Of a stretch of DNA of 64,000 nucleotides, positions 10,763 to 21,877 are shown one piece after another (the first letter of the stretch is position 1; each line of letters starts with the position of its first letter). The stretch lies in assembly GCA_023897205.1 (NCBI GenBank), contig JAHWDD010000001.1, positions 2,046,001 to 2,110,000 of the forward strand. Reading direction: 5' to 3'. Origin of the DNA: Exophiala sp. HKRS030. Its lineage: Eukaryota > Ascomycota > Eurotiomycetes > Chaetothyriales > Herpotrichiellaceae. The notes under the pieces were generated by a model. The model had not been told where the DNA came from and made no database searches. It saw only the letters and a list, made by a program, of their open reading frames with translations. The translations under genes were made by a program, and so were the position numbers.

Positions 10763-13249
10763 TCAAGAACCTTGAACCGTAGTCCACACGTCGCCGTTCA
10801 GCCAGTCTTCGGAGTCGTAAATAGCAACGTTGTTGTCGTTGTCTATGGTTGATGGCATTGCGCCAGTACTGATGAAGAATCGATCGAGTTCATCCTGCGC
10901 AAGACGTTAGCTTCGAAGAGACACACAGTAAGATGTTTGTTGGAAGAAGCATAATACCCAGTCAATATCCCCTGGTTCTGAGAACATATCTGGTACTTGC
11001 AGACCAAGCCCTGAAGTTTCAGCAGCATCATTCTGTGTAGCAGTACAAGCCGTAGCCGAATTAAGGGTCGATTGCGATTGACAATTGACAGGGGTTGTTG
11101 TTGCTGTTGTTCTCGTCAGCCCGTATTTGGTCGAGATACCAAATTCGGGCCGGATCTTCGCAAGCATGGCAGCGAGTGCTTCACTAGCTTTGAGCGCTTC
11201 CACAGACTCTTCACTGTATTCACGCCAGATATAATAGGATCTTTCGAGTGCCTTGAGCATCTCTTCACGACGGTCGCGGCCCCATATTGATTCATCATCC
11301 GAGACATTTGTCTGTTTGTTGGTCGCAGAAAGATGGACGTCCAGGCATATCAGCATTGCGGCCAAGAGCCAGTCATTCTTGGTGAATGACAACATCGTGG
11401 CTCCTACGCCAGACAAGCGCCCTCCTGGCTTACTTTCCCGGTGCCGGACGTGCTGATATTCGAGCATTTTCATGGCGGCGTCGACACAGGCCTGTCGGGA
11501 TTGTTTGAAGTTTTGATCGAATCTGGCGGCCACCAGGCCCTTTCGGTGCAAAATGCAGAAACCGGTCAAGCAGATCTGATCTATGGCGAACCGGCACATC
11601 AAGGCAAACGCCGGGTCTATCAGTGAGTCTTCAATCGGACGGATCTGATAGTACTCAGGCACACTGGACCTTGCTGTTCGGAGCTGAGCATCTAGAGCTT
11701 GAACTGCCCCAGGTGAGGGATGAACATCCTGTAGATGTGATGCGATCTGGCCGAAAGCTTCGATGACCGGTACTTTTGCAAGATAAAAGGCCACGTGGGT
11801 GGTATTGTCGACAGGCCGACTTTGAGGGAGAAGTTTGGTATCCTCGTCAAAATCATCTTCCCGAAGGTTTCTCGGCAGAGTAGTGTCCACCTGTCTGTGC
11901 AGTATCATTGAGGGTAGACCCATTTGGAAGGACAATAGTACGTCACCATGGACGATACTCAACCACAAACGCCGCCTCATTTCGGCCTGAAATGGGGATA
12001 GATTGCTGAAGTGACGTGGATCTCGATGAAGTTTAAGCATAAGGGCAACTCGGACAATAGTCCCAGTGAGGATGTAGAAGTTCGCCTGAGGATCCAGTGA
12101 CTGAAAGTATTCAGCCTCAAGATGGGTGAGCATACCCTGCAGAAGATGAATGTCACCCTTGGCATAGTCATCCAAGGTAAGGCATTGCAGCGCGCAATGT
12201 CTAAATGTGGACACCATATCATCTGGGTCGAGTGCCGGGTTCGAAGCATCGTTGGGAAGCTGGCGGGAGACCTGTACAGTTAGCTGAAGCATTGAAAAAA
12301 GAAGGCCTAGCCAGGTTATCGAAACGGCGGCAGGATTCTTCCAGAAGTTGGTGTACTGAGACAGATGTCAGCATCATGTCTTCTCTGTGCTAGGATTGAA
12401 TGATTTACTTCGCGCTGAAACTGCTTAGGATGAACCACGGCTAGAATAGTCAGTCTCTGGGAGAAGAATTACCATTGCCGGAAATCCTCACGTCTGAAAA
12501 ATGCCAGCATCTCAAAATATTTGGCCACCATCCTGTCGACCCGAGGTCGTTCTGGGAGACATGAGAGCAATGTTTCAAGATCCTGGCGATGTTTGACTCC
12601 ATATATGATATCCCAGACCTTTGGTGAGGATTTTGCAATCTGGAGTTTGTCAATGTCGCGTTTGAGAGACTCGTCGTTTTCCTCAAAGTAGTCCTTGATC
12701 TCGGAGATCTAGGAGGCCTCGGTTAGATCGAAATCTTTCAAGATACCAGGCATTTCTCACATCCTCCAGGATCGAATCCCATTTTGTTGTCGATCGACGC
12801 ACCACAGCCTGCCTTTGAACATCGTCTTGTGGACGTTGTTGTCCAGTCTCTTCACCTTGCTCGTGATGAGCACGCGGGATGAAATCGCCCTTTTCGGAGC
12901 CAAGAGAGGCCTCGTTTCTTTCGCTGAGCTCTAGTAAAACCGACTCCAGGCGGTTGATGCTCTCTTTGACCTTGACAGGCTTGCGAGGACCACGTCTCGC
13001 GAAGTCCGGGTACACACATCCCTGCAGTGCATTTTTCCTGAGACAATTTTCACAAGGCCTTCCTCGGTTACATTTCAATCTGTCCGCGACTCAGCAGGCG
13101 CACATCAACTGCATTCATGGCATCACCCACTTTCGTTGTCTGCAGGGCGTGCAGGAAAGTTGGCGGCGATTTCGGGTGCCAGCTAATGATGCCTCGGCGA
13201 GAAGAGCCTGGACATCAGACTCAAGGCGCGACCTCGCCGACGGGTCCAT
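10763..13249 (-). CDS. Zn2Cys6 fungal-specific transcription factor
   Basis: Six exons (13249-13131, 13079-12761, 12708-12492, 12440-12409, 12355-10958, 10894-10763) keep phase throughout and give 738 residues. All five introns are 51-63 bases with GT..AG ends, and several have clear CTAAC or CTGAC branch sites. The binuclear cluster is at residues 33-61 (C33, C36, C43, C49, C52, C61: CX2CX6CX5CX2CX8C) with the RQRKLKCNRGRPC core, split by intron 1. A short leucine-rich helix follows, then the fungal_trans middle domain with the RRRLWLSIVHGD signature near residue 358. The final exon restores an IDWDELDRF-type ending. It is a nuclear DNA-binding regulator; target genes are unknown. Its head-to-head neighbour is the short-chain dehydrogenase at 13964, a plausible target. 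Confidence 0.92.
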
Positions 13250-13963
13250 TTATCGGCCCAAGAACTAGACCGCGACGCAATTATTGATGGTCCTTAGACG
13301 AGCGTAACTGTAGCGGAGAAGAACGACATTGTGGCCAATGTAGCAAGGAGGAAAGAATTGATTAAGGTGGCCAATGCTCTTCAGATTAGGTGTTTTGAAA
13401 TCTAACATGGGCCCCCTAATAAGCTTATCGTGCCACCGATTCGACGCCCCGGATAAGCATCACCACAAGGCTTTGATTCCCTGGACCAGCTGGTGGGATA
13501 CAGAGTCGTGCTTTCCCCGTGGCCTCTCATGTGCAATATGTCCCCCATAAGTGTATAGTTGTACTGGGGTATTGGAGAGGCATCGGATATCTCCAAGAAG
13601 CAAAGCCCCGGTGGCCTGTCCCTGACCATTGAACTCACAGTGATTCTGTACTCTGGTATCCCCCAAGACCTCGGATACGTTTACGCTTTGGGTTCGGCAA
13701 GAATGAGCCATGGCACCAACCATAGAAGACAGCGATGCGAGTAGCATCGGCCACCAGACCACGAGCGTTCACCCCGCCAATCGGCCAATGGCTGGTTCTT
13801 ATGTAACGAGGACGAAGGGCGAAGTTGGCTGGTGTTATAATTAAAGGCTGATCATTCTGTCCATCTTTCGGAACTTATTGAGCCTGTCTATACCTTGTCG
13901 ACTGGCACCATCACTTGCCAGGCTTACCGCGTTTGATCACCATAACAGAGGTGATTTTTAGCC
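13250..13963. promoter_or_regulatory. Divergent promoter between the Zn2Cys6 regulator and the dehydrogenase
   Basis: These 714 bases separate two genes transcribed away from each other. No gene is supported inside. I did not find a clear pair of inverted CGG triplets that would identify the regulator's own site, so shared control is inferred only from the arrangement. Confidence 0.5.
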
Positions 13964-14818
13964 ATGGACAACTTTTTCAGTGACAAGACATATGCCATTT
14001 CCGGCGGTGCAAGTGGGATCGGCCTTGCAGTCAGCAAAGCCCTCCTGCGTCAGGGCGCGAAGGTGTCGATAGGCGACATACGCATTGATGACACAATACT
14101 GCAACAGCTGGCAACAGAAGCTCCTGGGATCCAATGGCCAGGCAAGACCGAGGACAGGATCTTGCTGAAGAAGGTCGATGTTCGCTCGAGAGAAGACGTC
14201 GACAGCTGGATCAATGAGACCATTGACAGATTCGGTGCTCTCGATGGTGCAGCCAACATGGCTGGGACGATTCCGAGAGACCACAACATCGGGACCATTG
14301 AGACAATGGAGGACGAGGACTGGGATTTTGTCTTCGGAGTCAATGTCAATGGTATGAAGAACTGTCTTAGAGCCCAGTTGAAGTACATGGGCAAGGATGG
14401 TAGCAAGCACGGCAGCATAGTCAATGCTGGAAGCGGACTGAGTTTGGAAGGCAGAGAAGGAACCAGCGCCTATACTGCAAGCAAACATGCAGTGTTAGGT
14501 TTGACTCGATGCGTTGCGAAGGAGGTGGGAAAGAGAGGGGTCAGAGTGAACTGCATTGCGCCGTAAGTTAAATATCCCTCTCTCAAAGCAGACATGGAAG
14601 CCATGCTGATCAGAAGTAGAGGCTTCACAGAAACGCCATTGATGAAGCAGTCAATGAGCATCGAAGGGTCCGAGTCCAAAGAGGACTTTTCAGTCACAGC
14701 ATTGGGTAGGTTGGCTCAGCCATCGGAGATTGCTGACACGATTGTGTACTTGCTCAGTGATAAAGCGAGTTTTGTCACTGGTGCTTGTATTTCAGCGGAT
14801 GGTGGATGGCATTGTTAG
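13964..14818 (+). CDS. Short-chain dehydrogenase/reductase (SDR)
   Basis: Two exons, 13964-14562 and 14620-14818, with a 57-base intron (GTAAGT..AAGTAG) give 265 residues. The second exon joins as PGFTETPL, the usual SDR continuation after VNCIAP. Classical SDR landmarks: cofactor loop SGGASGIG (13-20), ANMAG in place of NNAG, catalytic Ser in NAGSGLS, and YTASK (Y170, K174). An acidic residue after the second beta strand (GDIR) suggests NAD preference. The C terminus SADGGWHC is a typical ending. Substrate unknown. The nearest neighbours are a divergent Zn2Cys6 regulator and a downstream thioesterase. Confidence 0.93.
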
Positions 14819-15138
14819 TCCGTCATCAGTACTTCTCAACGGCATCCCCCTATCCAACGATGATACTCGCTGTACCTTAGCCTGATATTTGTCGCCCGTA
14901 GCAAGTAGCTCCTGTATTCGGTGGAATGGGGGAGGGCCATTGAGTGTTCATCATCTTTGAGAGAAAATAGGACTGCCCTCAGCCTCGTCGAGCCCGATCG
15001 ACGTCTGTATACCGAGCTTCAACCGAGCAGCCGAGATGGACAACCTAAACTCATTTTCTCCAACTGGTATTCCGTACTCGGTGGACGTTAACATTGTCGA
15101 CAACAGTGTTCTTGACGTTGCCTCGATGCATTATTAAC
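14819..15138. other. Short intergenic gap
   Basis: It holds the SDR 3' end and the thioesterase promoter. Nothing else is visible. Confidence 0.5.
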
Positions 15139-15996
15139 ATGACCGTTCAACGCGCCGTCCAGCATGCCTCACGGACGGTGTGCTCCGTAAAACCCGACCC
15201 CTTCCGACCCCGTCATTACTCCTCTCGAACATCGCTCCCCGAGGGAAGCAGGTCAGCAATCTCACCGCGCTGGCTGTCGGACACAAAGGCCCGTATAGGA
15301 AAATGCATCACCTTCGGCATGCCGGAGAGCCTCGTCGACGAGGCTGGGCGGATATTGCGCGTCTTAGGCCGGGACTGGCGTGAGCTTGTCGCTGGCAGCG
15401 AGGGCTATCTGACAGACCCCAAAAGAGCTGGTCTACACCGACACAACATCGTCTGGGGCGAGCAAGACTCGATGGGCCACGTCAACAACGTCATGTATGT
15501 GCGATATGCGGAGAGTGGAAGGTGCAACACCATGCGCAATTTCGCCAAATACGTTGATCCCCAGCACCGGCAAAAGTGGGAAGATATGCTAACGAGCCGC
15601 GGAATCGGACTGATCCTCAAGAGTATCACGGTGGACTTCAAGTTCCCCATGACTTGGCCGGACAGGATCTCCGTGTATCATAAACTCCGGACTTGTCCAG
15701 ACGAGAAGACGACGTCGCTGATATTGGACGTGCTGATTCTCTCGGAGAATCGCCAGCGCCCGGCGGCACGCTGTCTGGAGGACGTCGTGGTGTACGACTA
15801 CAGGCTCGGCAAAAAAAGCCCGATGGAACCTTTCATGGTTGAAGAGCTGAAAAACACATTCGAACTGCAAGAAGCGGCGAAGAGAGAAAACCATGCCAGA
15901 GTTGTCCAGCTCGAGAATCAGGTTCGAGAGCTGGAGAAGCGGACTTGGGACCGCCCGGATGCGAAGGAGGACTTTGGAATTGCTCAGAAGTCATGA
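15139..15996 (+). CDS. Hotdog-fold thioesterase-like protein, probably mitochondrial
   Basis: A single exon of 285 residues. I chose the ATG at 15139 because the open frame upstream has only a TTG start. The first 40 residues are Arg/Ser-rich without acids (TVQRAVQHASRTVCSV), like a mitochondrial presequence. The core carries the 4HBT hallmark HNIVWGEQDSMGHVNNVMYVRY, in which Asp and the HVNN segment line the acyl-CoA site of 4-hydroxybenzoyl-CoA-type thioesterases. A second conserved strand, ITVDFKFPMTWPDRISV, follows. The C terminus (about 245-275) is a predicted coiled coil. The likely reaction is hydrolysis of an acyl-CoA; the physiological substrate cannot be read from sequence. Confidence 0.85.
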   Translation: MTVQRAVQHASRTVCSVKPDPFRPRHYSSRTSLPEGSRSAISPRWLSDTKARIGKCITFGMPESLVDEAGRILRVLGRDWRELVAGSEGYLTDPKRAGLHRHNIVWGEQDSMGHVNNVMYVRYAESGRCNTMRNFAKYVDPQHRQKWEDMLTSRGIGLILKSITVDFKFPMTWPDRISVYHKLRTCPDEKTTSLILDVLILSENRQRPAARCLEDVVVYDYRLGKKSPMEPFMVEELKNTFELQEAAKRENHARVVQLENQVRELEKRTWDRPDAKEDFGIAQKS

Positions 15997-16594
15997 AAAC
16001 AACTCCCACTCCAGCGTCCCGGATCCAATCGCTTGAACAGTCAGTCGGAAGAAAATGTCTGATGCGCATTGCTTTGCGCGGTACCTGAATCATTTCAATC
16101 TGAGACAGGACTGACAATTCCAGAACCCTTTGTAATCCACTTGCTTGGTTGTATCCTGCCTTCAGCATCGAAGGTGTGCGTTGCTTCCCCTTGAGATATT
16201 TTCCTACTACAGTTTGATACTGGTGACAGGGCATTAGAAGCCAATCTTCCAACCGTCTTCCAAGCATGCTCTTTCTGCTCGAGGACCAAAGATATGAACC
16301 TGAGATAACACGAAAACGACCAGCAACAAATTCATGGTATTTGCAGCAAAATCAACCCGTAGCGAATGGGCAAATCAGAGCTCGCGGCCCATGGGGGACC
16401 CAAGATTCCTGGAAATCTATACAACAACTTTTGAAAAACTGATACACCAGTTATACAAGCTATATTTTGGTAGGAGTCTAAGGTGCGTGGTGCTTGTATA
16501 TTCAAGAGCCCACAGCCGACTAGCGAACAATTAAAGAAAGAGACCGCCCCGATATATCCAATCCTTATCTTACCAAAGCAGAGATACCCAACGT
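15997..16594. other. Convergent intergenic gap
   Basis: It lies between the 3' ends of the thioesterase and the Pal1 gene. No gene, RNA or repeat is recognised. Confidence 0.5.
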
Positions 16595-17775
16595 TCATTC
16601 AGAAGACTTCTTCTTGATACTACCAAATCTCTTCTTGAGACCCCCACTCAGCCTCTTGAAACTTCCGCTTCGACCAATTTGGTTTTCGTCATCCCAACTG
16701 CTGCGTGGCGCAGCGCCAGACGAACTTCGATGACGGCTCTTCGTCTCCATCTCGATGCCGCCATCAGCGCTGACTTTTTCGTCGTGGATGTGGTGCTCTT
16801 TGAGCGCCTTCTCGATGCTGTAGCTTGGTTCGCCCTTGCCTTTGATATCTTCAGGTAGGTACTGTATCCCTGGCCAGCGCTTGTAAGCCCCGCCTTCTGG
16901 CCCACCTTCGATCATCATATTGTCACCCTCCCGATAGTTGTAAATATTGCCCATACGGTCGGTATCTCCAGGTGCATAGGTCGCTACCCCGTCTAGAGGA
17001 CGATGGCGGACCACGCTGTCGATTACCCTTTCCTTGGGTGTCGCTTTGAGGGCTTCGGCATTCGAATCAGCCAGGGCTGCTAGCGGAGAATTGGACGAGT
17101 TGTTTCTGGCGAACAAGGTAGCATCGTAAGGTCCGCCATGATGCCATGCAGATCCACCACTGTGATCTAGACTGTCGATAGTGTCTGGCTGGATGTGATG
17201 CTTTCTAGTGGCATAGCGAGAGCGGTCTGCGACATGTTTTTCCTTTGTCAGAGTGTCCAACGGCCGGTGTGACTTGTCGCCGGGATAACGTTCCGTCAAC
17301 GAGCTGCCTCTTCTGCGACCGGGCCTGTGTTCTCCGAAGGCTTCTTGTCTGTGGCTCGGCGAACGAGGAGAACCTGAAGAGAAAGCTCCATTCGGGCTGT
17401 TTGCGGATGGCGGCGGAGAAGGATAGGCAGTTGCCGGAGAAGAGGAATTCCTATATGCATTGCCATTGCTATGAAGAGAGACACTTCGTTTTACTTCTGT
17501 TGTGCTAATATCGGATTTGGAGCTCTTGTGGAATGGGTTGTTCTTCGACAATCGCCGTCCCGAGTACGTTCTGCCTGGAGGGGTCGCCTTAGGCGCCGCA
17601 GACGGACCGCCACGGAATGCATTACCGGGGCCATCTTCTTGAGAAGGCTCGGGCGCATTGAGGGGATCAAGAAGATATTTCGAGGCCTGGAAGAACAAAA
17701 TGTCAGCCTCTTGCAAAAGCGATCAGTCACGGGCTACAAGCGGCGCACCCATTCTTTATCGTCGGAGGATTCCAT
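16595..17775 (-). CDS. Pal1-family cell-morphology protein
   Basis: Two exons, 17775-17749 and 17686-16595, joined over a 62-base intron (GTGCGC..TTCCAG) encode 372 residues beginning MESSDDKEWASKYLLDPLN. The N-terminal YLLDPLNAPEPS motif and the domain at about residues 195-305 (PYDATLFARNN, SNAEALKATPKERVIDS, YNYREGDNMM, PEDIKGKGEPSYSIEKALKEH) are diagnostic of Pal1. In fission yeast Pal1 localises to growing ends and supports cell-wall integrity and shape, and yeast relatives work at early endocytic sites. The linker regions are Ser/Pro-rich and disordered, and the C terminus is very basic (RLSGGLKKRFGSIKKKSSE), suited to membrane binding. The nine-codon first exon is small but phase and sequence support it. 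Confidence 0.9.
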
Positions 17776-18600
17776 CTTGGTCTGGCAATCCGAGGACTCT
17801 TTGGATATAGGATGTATTCAAGATGCTCGATGGATAGACGATGCAATTCGATCTAAATGAGATAGGAAAAAAGACGATTATGACCGGGTGGTGTTGCGGG
17901 CGGGAAGTGCAAATAAAGAATCGAAATGCACTGAGAGCTTGTGCAGCTGCTTCGCTACATTCACAACCTATTTACGGCACTGTTCAGTGGTACGAGTCCA
18001 ACCAGGCGGGAGTGTTTAGGCACTGACAATGTCATAGTGGGTAAGAATCGGCGCCTAGCGAACCGGGGTCAGTCGCTAGAGCAGTTGCACTATTGGCTAC
18101 GTCATGCACAATTCATTCTTTCCCACACCTTCTTGGGACAACAATACGATGACCCGGACGCGCAAAGCAGAAAAGCCTCCGTTCCTCTTTCATTCAATCA
18201 CCATCTTATCTATTTACATAAAAATTGGTGCTTAGGCCATTGTCTCCCACATTGAAAGACCCATGTATCTCGCGGGCATATGATTCGTCCCGTGTCGAAT
18301 ACACCACATCGCTTTGCGAGTCGGAAAACCGACAATATAGCTGGAGAGTGCCACATATCCAAGGCCAACTGAGACATTCACGCCATTGTCTTCGTCACCA
18401 GCTTCCCGTGAGCTTCCTCCCTCACAAGCAATTATGGGTCTGTGCTGACGTGCCCATAGACCCTACCTATTGCTGATCGCCATTTTCTCCAGGGTCTGAC
18501 CCTGCTCCGCCCGTCCATTTCTTTTCCCAATTCCCAAGGGCTCCATGCGTCGAGTCTCCTTGGCAGGTACCATGTTCAGGTTTTCCTCGACTTGATAAAC
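17776..18600. promoter_or_regulatory. Divergent promoter region between the Pal1 and Usb1 genes
   Basis: An 825-base interval between genes reading outward. No coding sequence is supported. The frames here are short and low in codon bias. Confidence 0.5.
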
Positions 18601-19482
18601 ATGCTGGTCGACTATTCGGACTCAAACTCTGAAACTGATGAGCCCTCTCCTGGTGAATCTCCAGGTCAGAGGAAGCGGAAAGCCTCTGACCATGAACCAA
18701 AAAACAAGGTCGACAGCAGAAGACCTCCGCCACTTCCTACTTCGTTCCATACACTGTATGCAACAAATGTGAGAACTGCTGCAAGCGATGATCCTACTTT
18801 GCATGCTGGTCGTACACGGCAGGTACCTCACGTGGTAGGTAACTGGCCAACACACGTATACCTTGAATGGCATCCCCCGAAACAAGAGCTGGCCATGCTT
18901 GACGATGTGATTGAGCATGCAAGACCATCGAATGACATCGGCAGAAGCATGCACAGCTTTCTGCGTTCTGAACTGGGAGCATTACAACCACTACATATCA
19001 GCTTGTCAGCTCCCCTTGTACTTAAAACGGATCAGAAGGGCCCGTTTCAAAAGAGCGTATGCTCAGAAGTGCATAAACGTCGAGTAAGCGTTTTCACTGT
19101 TCGCGTTACAGGGCTGGCATGGGTTGCCAATCATGATGGAAGTAGATACTTCTTGGTGCTCAGGCTTGGTAGGCCTCGCAACGATGAACTGAATAAGCTC
19201 TTGTCTGCATGTAATGCGGTAGCTCGACGCCTCGGACTTGCTGAGTTGTATGCTAATAAAGGAACTTGTGTGGACAAAGTCGACTTGAGCGAGCAATTGG
19301 AGAGATCTGATATGACTGATGCATTTCATATCAGCATAGCATGGGCTCTACAGGAGCCTGATAAGCAGGCTAAAGAGCAGCTTGGGAAGCTCAATGACTT
19401 GAAGCCAATCGACATTGGCTTCTCTGAGCTCAAACTAAAACTGGGTAATGTTGTTGTTGACATCCCCTTTGAGGGCCCTTGA
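18601..19482 (+). CDS. USB1: U6 snRNA phosphodiesterase Usb1 (Mpn1)
   Basis: A single exon of 293 residues. The ATG at 18601 is used because the frame further upstream lacks an ATG. Usb1 is a 3'-5' exoribonuclease of the 2H phosphoesterase superfamily that trims the U6 snRNA tail and leaves a protected 3' end, which keeps spliceosomal U6 stable. Both catalytic HxS motifs are present: LHISLS (H132, S134) and FHISIAW (H243, S245), separated by the usual distance. The N terminus MLVDYSDSNSETDEP is acidic, followed by a basic RKRKASDHEPKNK stretch that may serve nuclear import. The protein appears complete. Confidence 0.92.
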   Translation: MLVDYSDSNSETDEPSPGESPGQRKRKASDHEPKNKVDSRRPPPLPTSFHTLYATNVRTAASDDPTLHAGRTRQVPHVVGNWPTHVYLEWHPPKQELAMLDDVIEHARPSNDIGRSMHSFLRSELGALQPLHISLSAPLVLKTDQKGPFQKSVCSEVHKRRVSVFTVRVTGLAWVANHDGSRYFLVLRLGRPRNDELNKLLSACNAVARRLGLAELYANKGTCVDKVDLSEQLERSDMTDAFHISIAWALQEPDKQAKEQLGKLNDLKPIDIGFSELKLKLGNVVVDIPFEGP

Positions 19483-19887
19483 TAGTCCTTAGTGTTGCGC
19501 TATCACCACATGCTATTCAAGTGACCGGCGTTTCCGCTTACCGGCGGTGGTGAATGAAGCATCAGTGTCATGAACTCCTTGGACACCCTGTTTATCCTTT
19601 GAATTGATGAAGGCTTCCTGGTCCTGTGATCAAGCTTCTAGACGGATAGCGCAGCCATGGTCTGTGGAGATGCTGCATCAATCCAGGAATGCTGACAGTG
19701 CGAGTCAAGTCTGTCTTCCGAAAAGCTATATCACATGCTCAACTCTTCATTGGATTCGTGAAGAGGACCTGCTGATCAGCGGAATCTTTTGTCGGGATGA
19801 ACATATTGTGTTCGGCTGGAGGAGGAGAACAAGCAGCTTGAGAAAAAATGCCTAAGTCGAATGCTCGGATTTCATCCTTTGGCTGTT
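19483..19887. other. Convergent gap between the Usb1 and cgrA genes
   Basis: It contains the 3' ends of both genes and no other recognisable element. Confidence 0.5.
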
Positions 19888-20302
19888 TCAGCTTTTCAGC
19901 AGTTTGTTTCTCTTCTCTCTTCGTTTCCTTCTTTCGACAATCTTTTTGTGCATTTTTTCCGCCATTTTATCATAGCGTTCCTTCTCTTCCTTTGCCTTTC
20001 TCCGGTCTTTAATGGCTTGAATCCTTCTGTTTCGCTCCTGTTCTTTTTCCTCCTTCATCTCTTGTTCTCGAGCCTTGACCGCTTGTTTAAGCTGATCTTG
20101 CTCTTTTCGCTGTGCATAAGACCTCTGGCCCGCAGTGGGACGGAATGCTTTCTTTGGAGCGTGCCAGTTTTTTCCTGCAGACCCTAATTAACGACTGTAA
20201 AATTCTCGTTTGCCTGTAGAACGTACCGTTTACTCGCATCCCATGTGTCTGTGCTATCGCCGTTGTTGAGGATGCCTCACTGGCTAGTGCTTTTGAAGAC
20301 AT
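19888..20302 (-). CDS. cgrA: rRNA-processing protein Cgr1/CgrA
   Basis: Two exons, 20302-20227 and 20183-19888, with a 43-base intron (GTACGT..ATTAG) give 123 residues. After the splice the text reads [20 protein letters not shown], the Cgr1 signature, followed by a long highly charged helix ([29 protein letters not shown]) and a basic end, [13 protein letters not shown]. Cgr1 is a nucleolar protein needed for pre-60S ribosomal RNA processing. Length fits fungal Cgr1 (about 115-125). The second exon has few Met codons and is easily missed when searching for open frames. It is convergent with Usb1, another RNA-maturation gene. Confidence 0.93.
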
Positions 20303-20830
20303 TTTCAACTTTTACTCACTCTTGCTTGAAAAGACTGAACGAGCACACCGCAAGGCCAACCGCGCTGGAATTGAGAAAATGGAGGTGTTCGACTAGAGGC
20401 TGATTCTGACGTCATCTAATCTAATCTTGTCTAATCTTAGCTTCGCACCGGCGCAGTCTTGCGTTGGAATTTTCCACCCCAATTGCTCCGTTGCAGGCAA
20501 CGTCGGAAACCCCTCCATGACTATCACGACAAAATATCGCGCGATGTCGGGTGCAAATTTTGTTTCTCATGCAGTCTAAGATGTGCTTGCGGATCACTCT
20601 GAACCATTCACATGTCTCCGAGGATCTGATAAGATCCTGAAATTCTCGACCTTGGTGACAGCGTCACTTAGCCTCTACCAAACGACACCGCTCTTCAAGA
20701 CGCGCGGCTGCCCCTTGAGAAGAGTTTCACCTACTCGACGCTCTCACAGAAATGCCCTTACGATAGCATTCGCCCTGCCTGTCTATTCTTTCCGCCCAAA
20801 AGAAGACCTCTACTGGTCTAGGTGGTCTGG
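20303..20830. promoter_or_regulatory. Divergent promoter region between cgrA and the carrier gene
   Basis: A 528-base interval between outward-reading genes. Nothing else is recognised. The repeated TCTAATC text near 20416-20440 is a short direct repeat of unknown meaning. Confidence 0.45.
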
Positions 20831-21877
20831 ATGGCCGCTTTCAAAGATGAGCTCTCACCTGTGACCGGCCTCGAGAAGGCCGAAGCCATTCCGCCTCAAC
20901 CTGAACTCACCGTACCCTCAAGCCAGGGTATAGAAGCGTTGAAGGACATTGTCTTTGGGTCAACAGCAGGAATACTAGGGAAGTTCGTGGAATACCCTTT
21001 CGATACAGTTAAGGTCCGACTTCAGTCTCAGTCAGACCATCCTGGAATCACTCGATTGCGGGGTCCTCTCGACGCATTTTCCGCTGCATTTAAGAGTCCA
21101 GAGGGTGCCATTGTGTCTCTGTATCGAGGAATCAGTGCCCCTCTGCTGGGAGCGGCGATTGAGACATCGTCACTGTTCTTCAGCTACAGGATTGCCCAAG
21201 ATCTCGTGGTTGCGGCGTCTCCGACACTTCGCGCACAGCGAGACCAACACAATGGCAAAGTTGAACTTCCATTCGGCGCCCTACTCGGTTGCGGTGCCGC
21301 CTCAGGAGCATTCACCTCTCTTCTCCTGACACCGATCGAATTGATCAAATGCAAGATGCAAGTGCCGATCGCTCCCTCCCATCTGGCATCAAACTTGGGA
21401 TATACTGCAACGAGGCCTCCTGGCCCCATCGAGTTGATTCGGTCAGTGTTCCGGAGTCAAGGTGTATTGGGTTTCTGGCACGGACAATTGGGCACACTGA
21501 TCCGTGAAACGGGCGGGTCAGCCGCCTGGTTTGGTTCTTACGAAGGTGTCAAGATGCTGTTCCGACAATACGACACTTCGATTACTCAAATTGCAGATGT
21601 CAAGGTCTGGCAACAGATGGTTGCTGGTGCTGCCGCGGGAATGTCGTACAATTTTGTCTTCTATCCTGCTGACACGATCAAGTCACGAATGCAAACCAGT
21701 TCAACTGAGGGTGTGGGCATCAAGAGGATGACTTTCGCGGCCACTGGAAGGGCTCTCTGGCACGAGCAAGGCCTCACTGGTTTCTATCGTGGTTGTGGTA
21801 TTACCGTCTTCCGGTCGGCCCCTAGCTCGGCCATAATCTTCAGCATCTATGAGGCCTTGAGACGCTATTTCGGCTAG
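20831..21877 (+). CDS. arg-13: Mitochondrial ornithine/basic amino acid carrier (SLC25; Arg-13/Ort1 type)
   Basis: A single exon of 348 residues; the ATG at 20831 is preferred over the upstream GTG. It has the threefold repeat of the mitochondrial carrier family, each with a PX[DE]XX[KR] signature: PFDTVKVRLQ, PIELIKCKMQ and PADTIKSRMQ, giving six inner-membrane helices. The text around the first repeat (DIVFGSTAGILGKFVEYPFDTVKVRLQSQ, written here only as landmarks GSTAGILGKFVEYPFDTVK) resembles Ort1/Arg11 of yeast and ARG-13 of Neurospora, which exchange ornithine across the inner membrane so that arginine synthesis can be completed in the cytosol. Substrate is inferred from family resemblance, so another basic amino acid carrier is possible. 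Confidence 0.88.
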   Translation: MAAFKDELSPVTGLEKAEAIPPQPELTVPSSQGIEALKDIVFGSTAGILGKFVEYPFDTVKVRLQSQSDHPGITRLRGPLDAFSAAFKSPEGAIVSLYRGISAPLLGAAIETSSLFFSYRIAQDLVVAASPTLRAQRDQHNGKVELPFGALLGCGAASGAFTSLLLTPIELIKCKMQVPIAPSHLASNLGYTATRPPGPIELIRSVFRSQGVLGFWHGQLGTLIRETGGSAAWFGSYEGVKMLFRQYDTSITQIADVKVWQQMVAGAAAGMSYNFVFYPADTIKSRMQTSSTEGVGIKRMTFAATGRALWHEQGLTGFYRGCGITVFRSAPSSAIIFSIYEALRRYFG

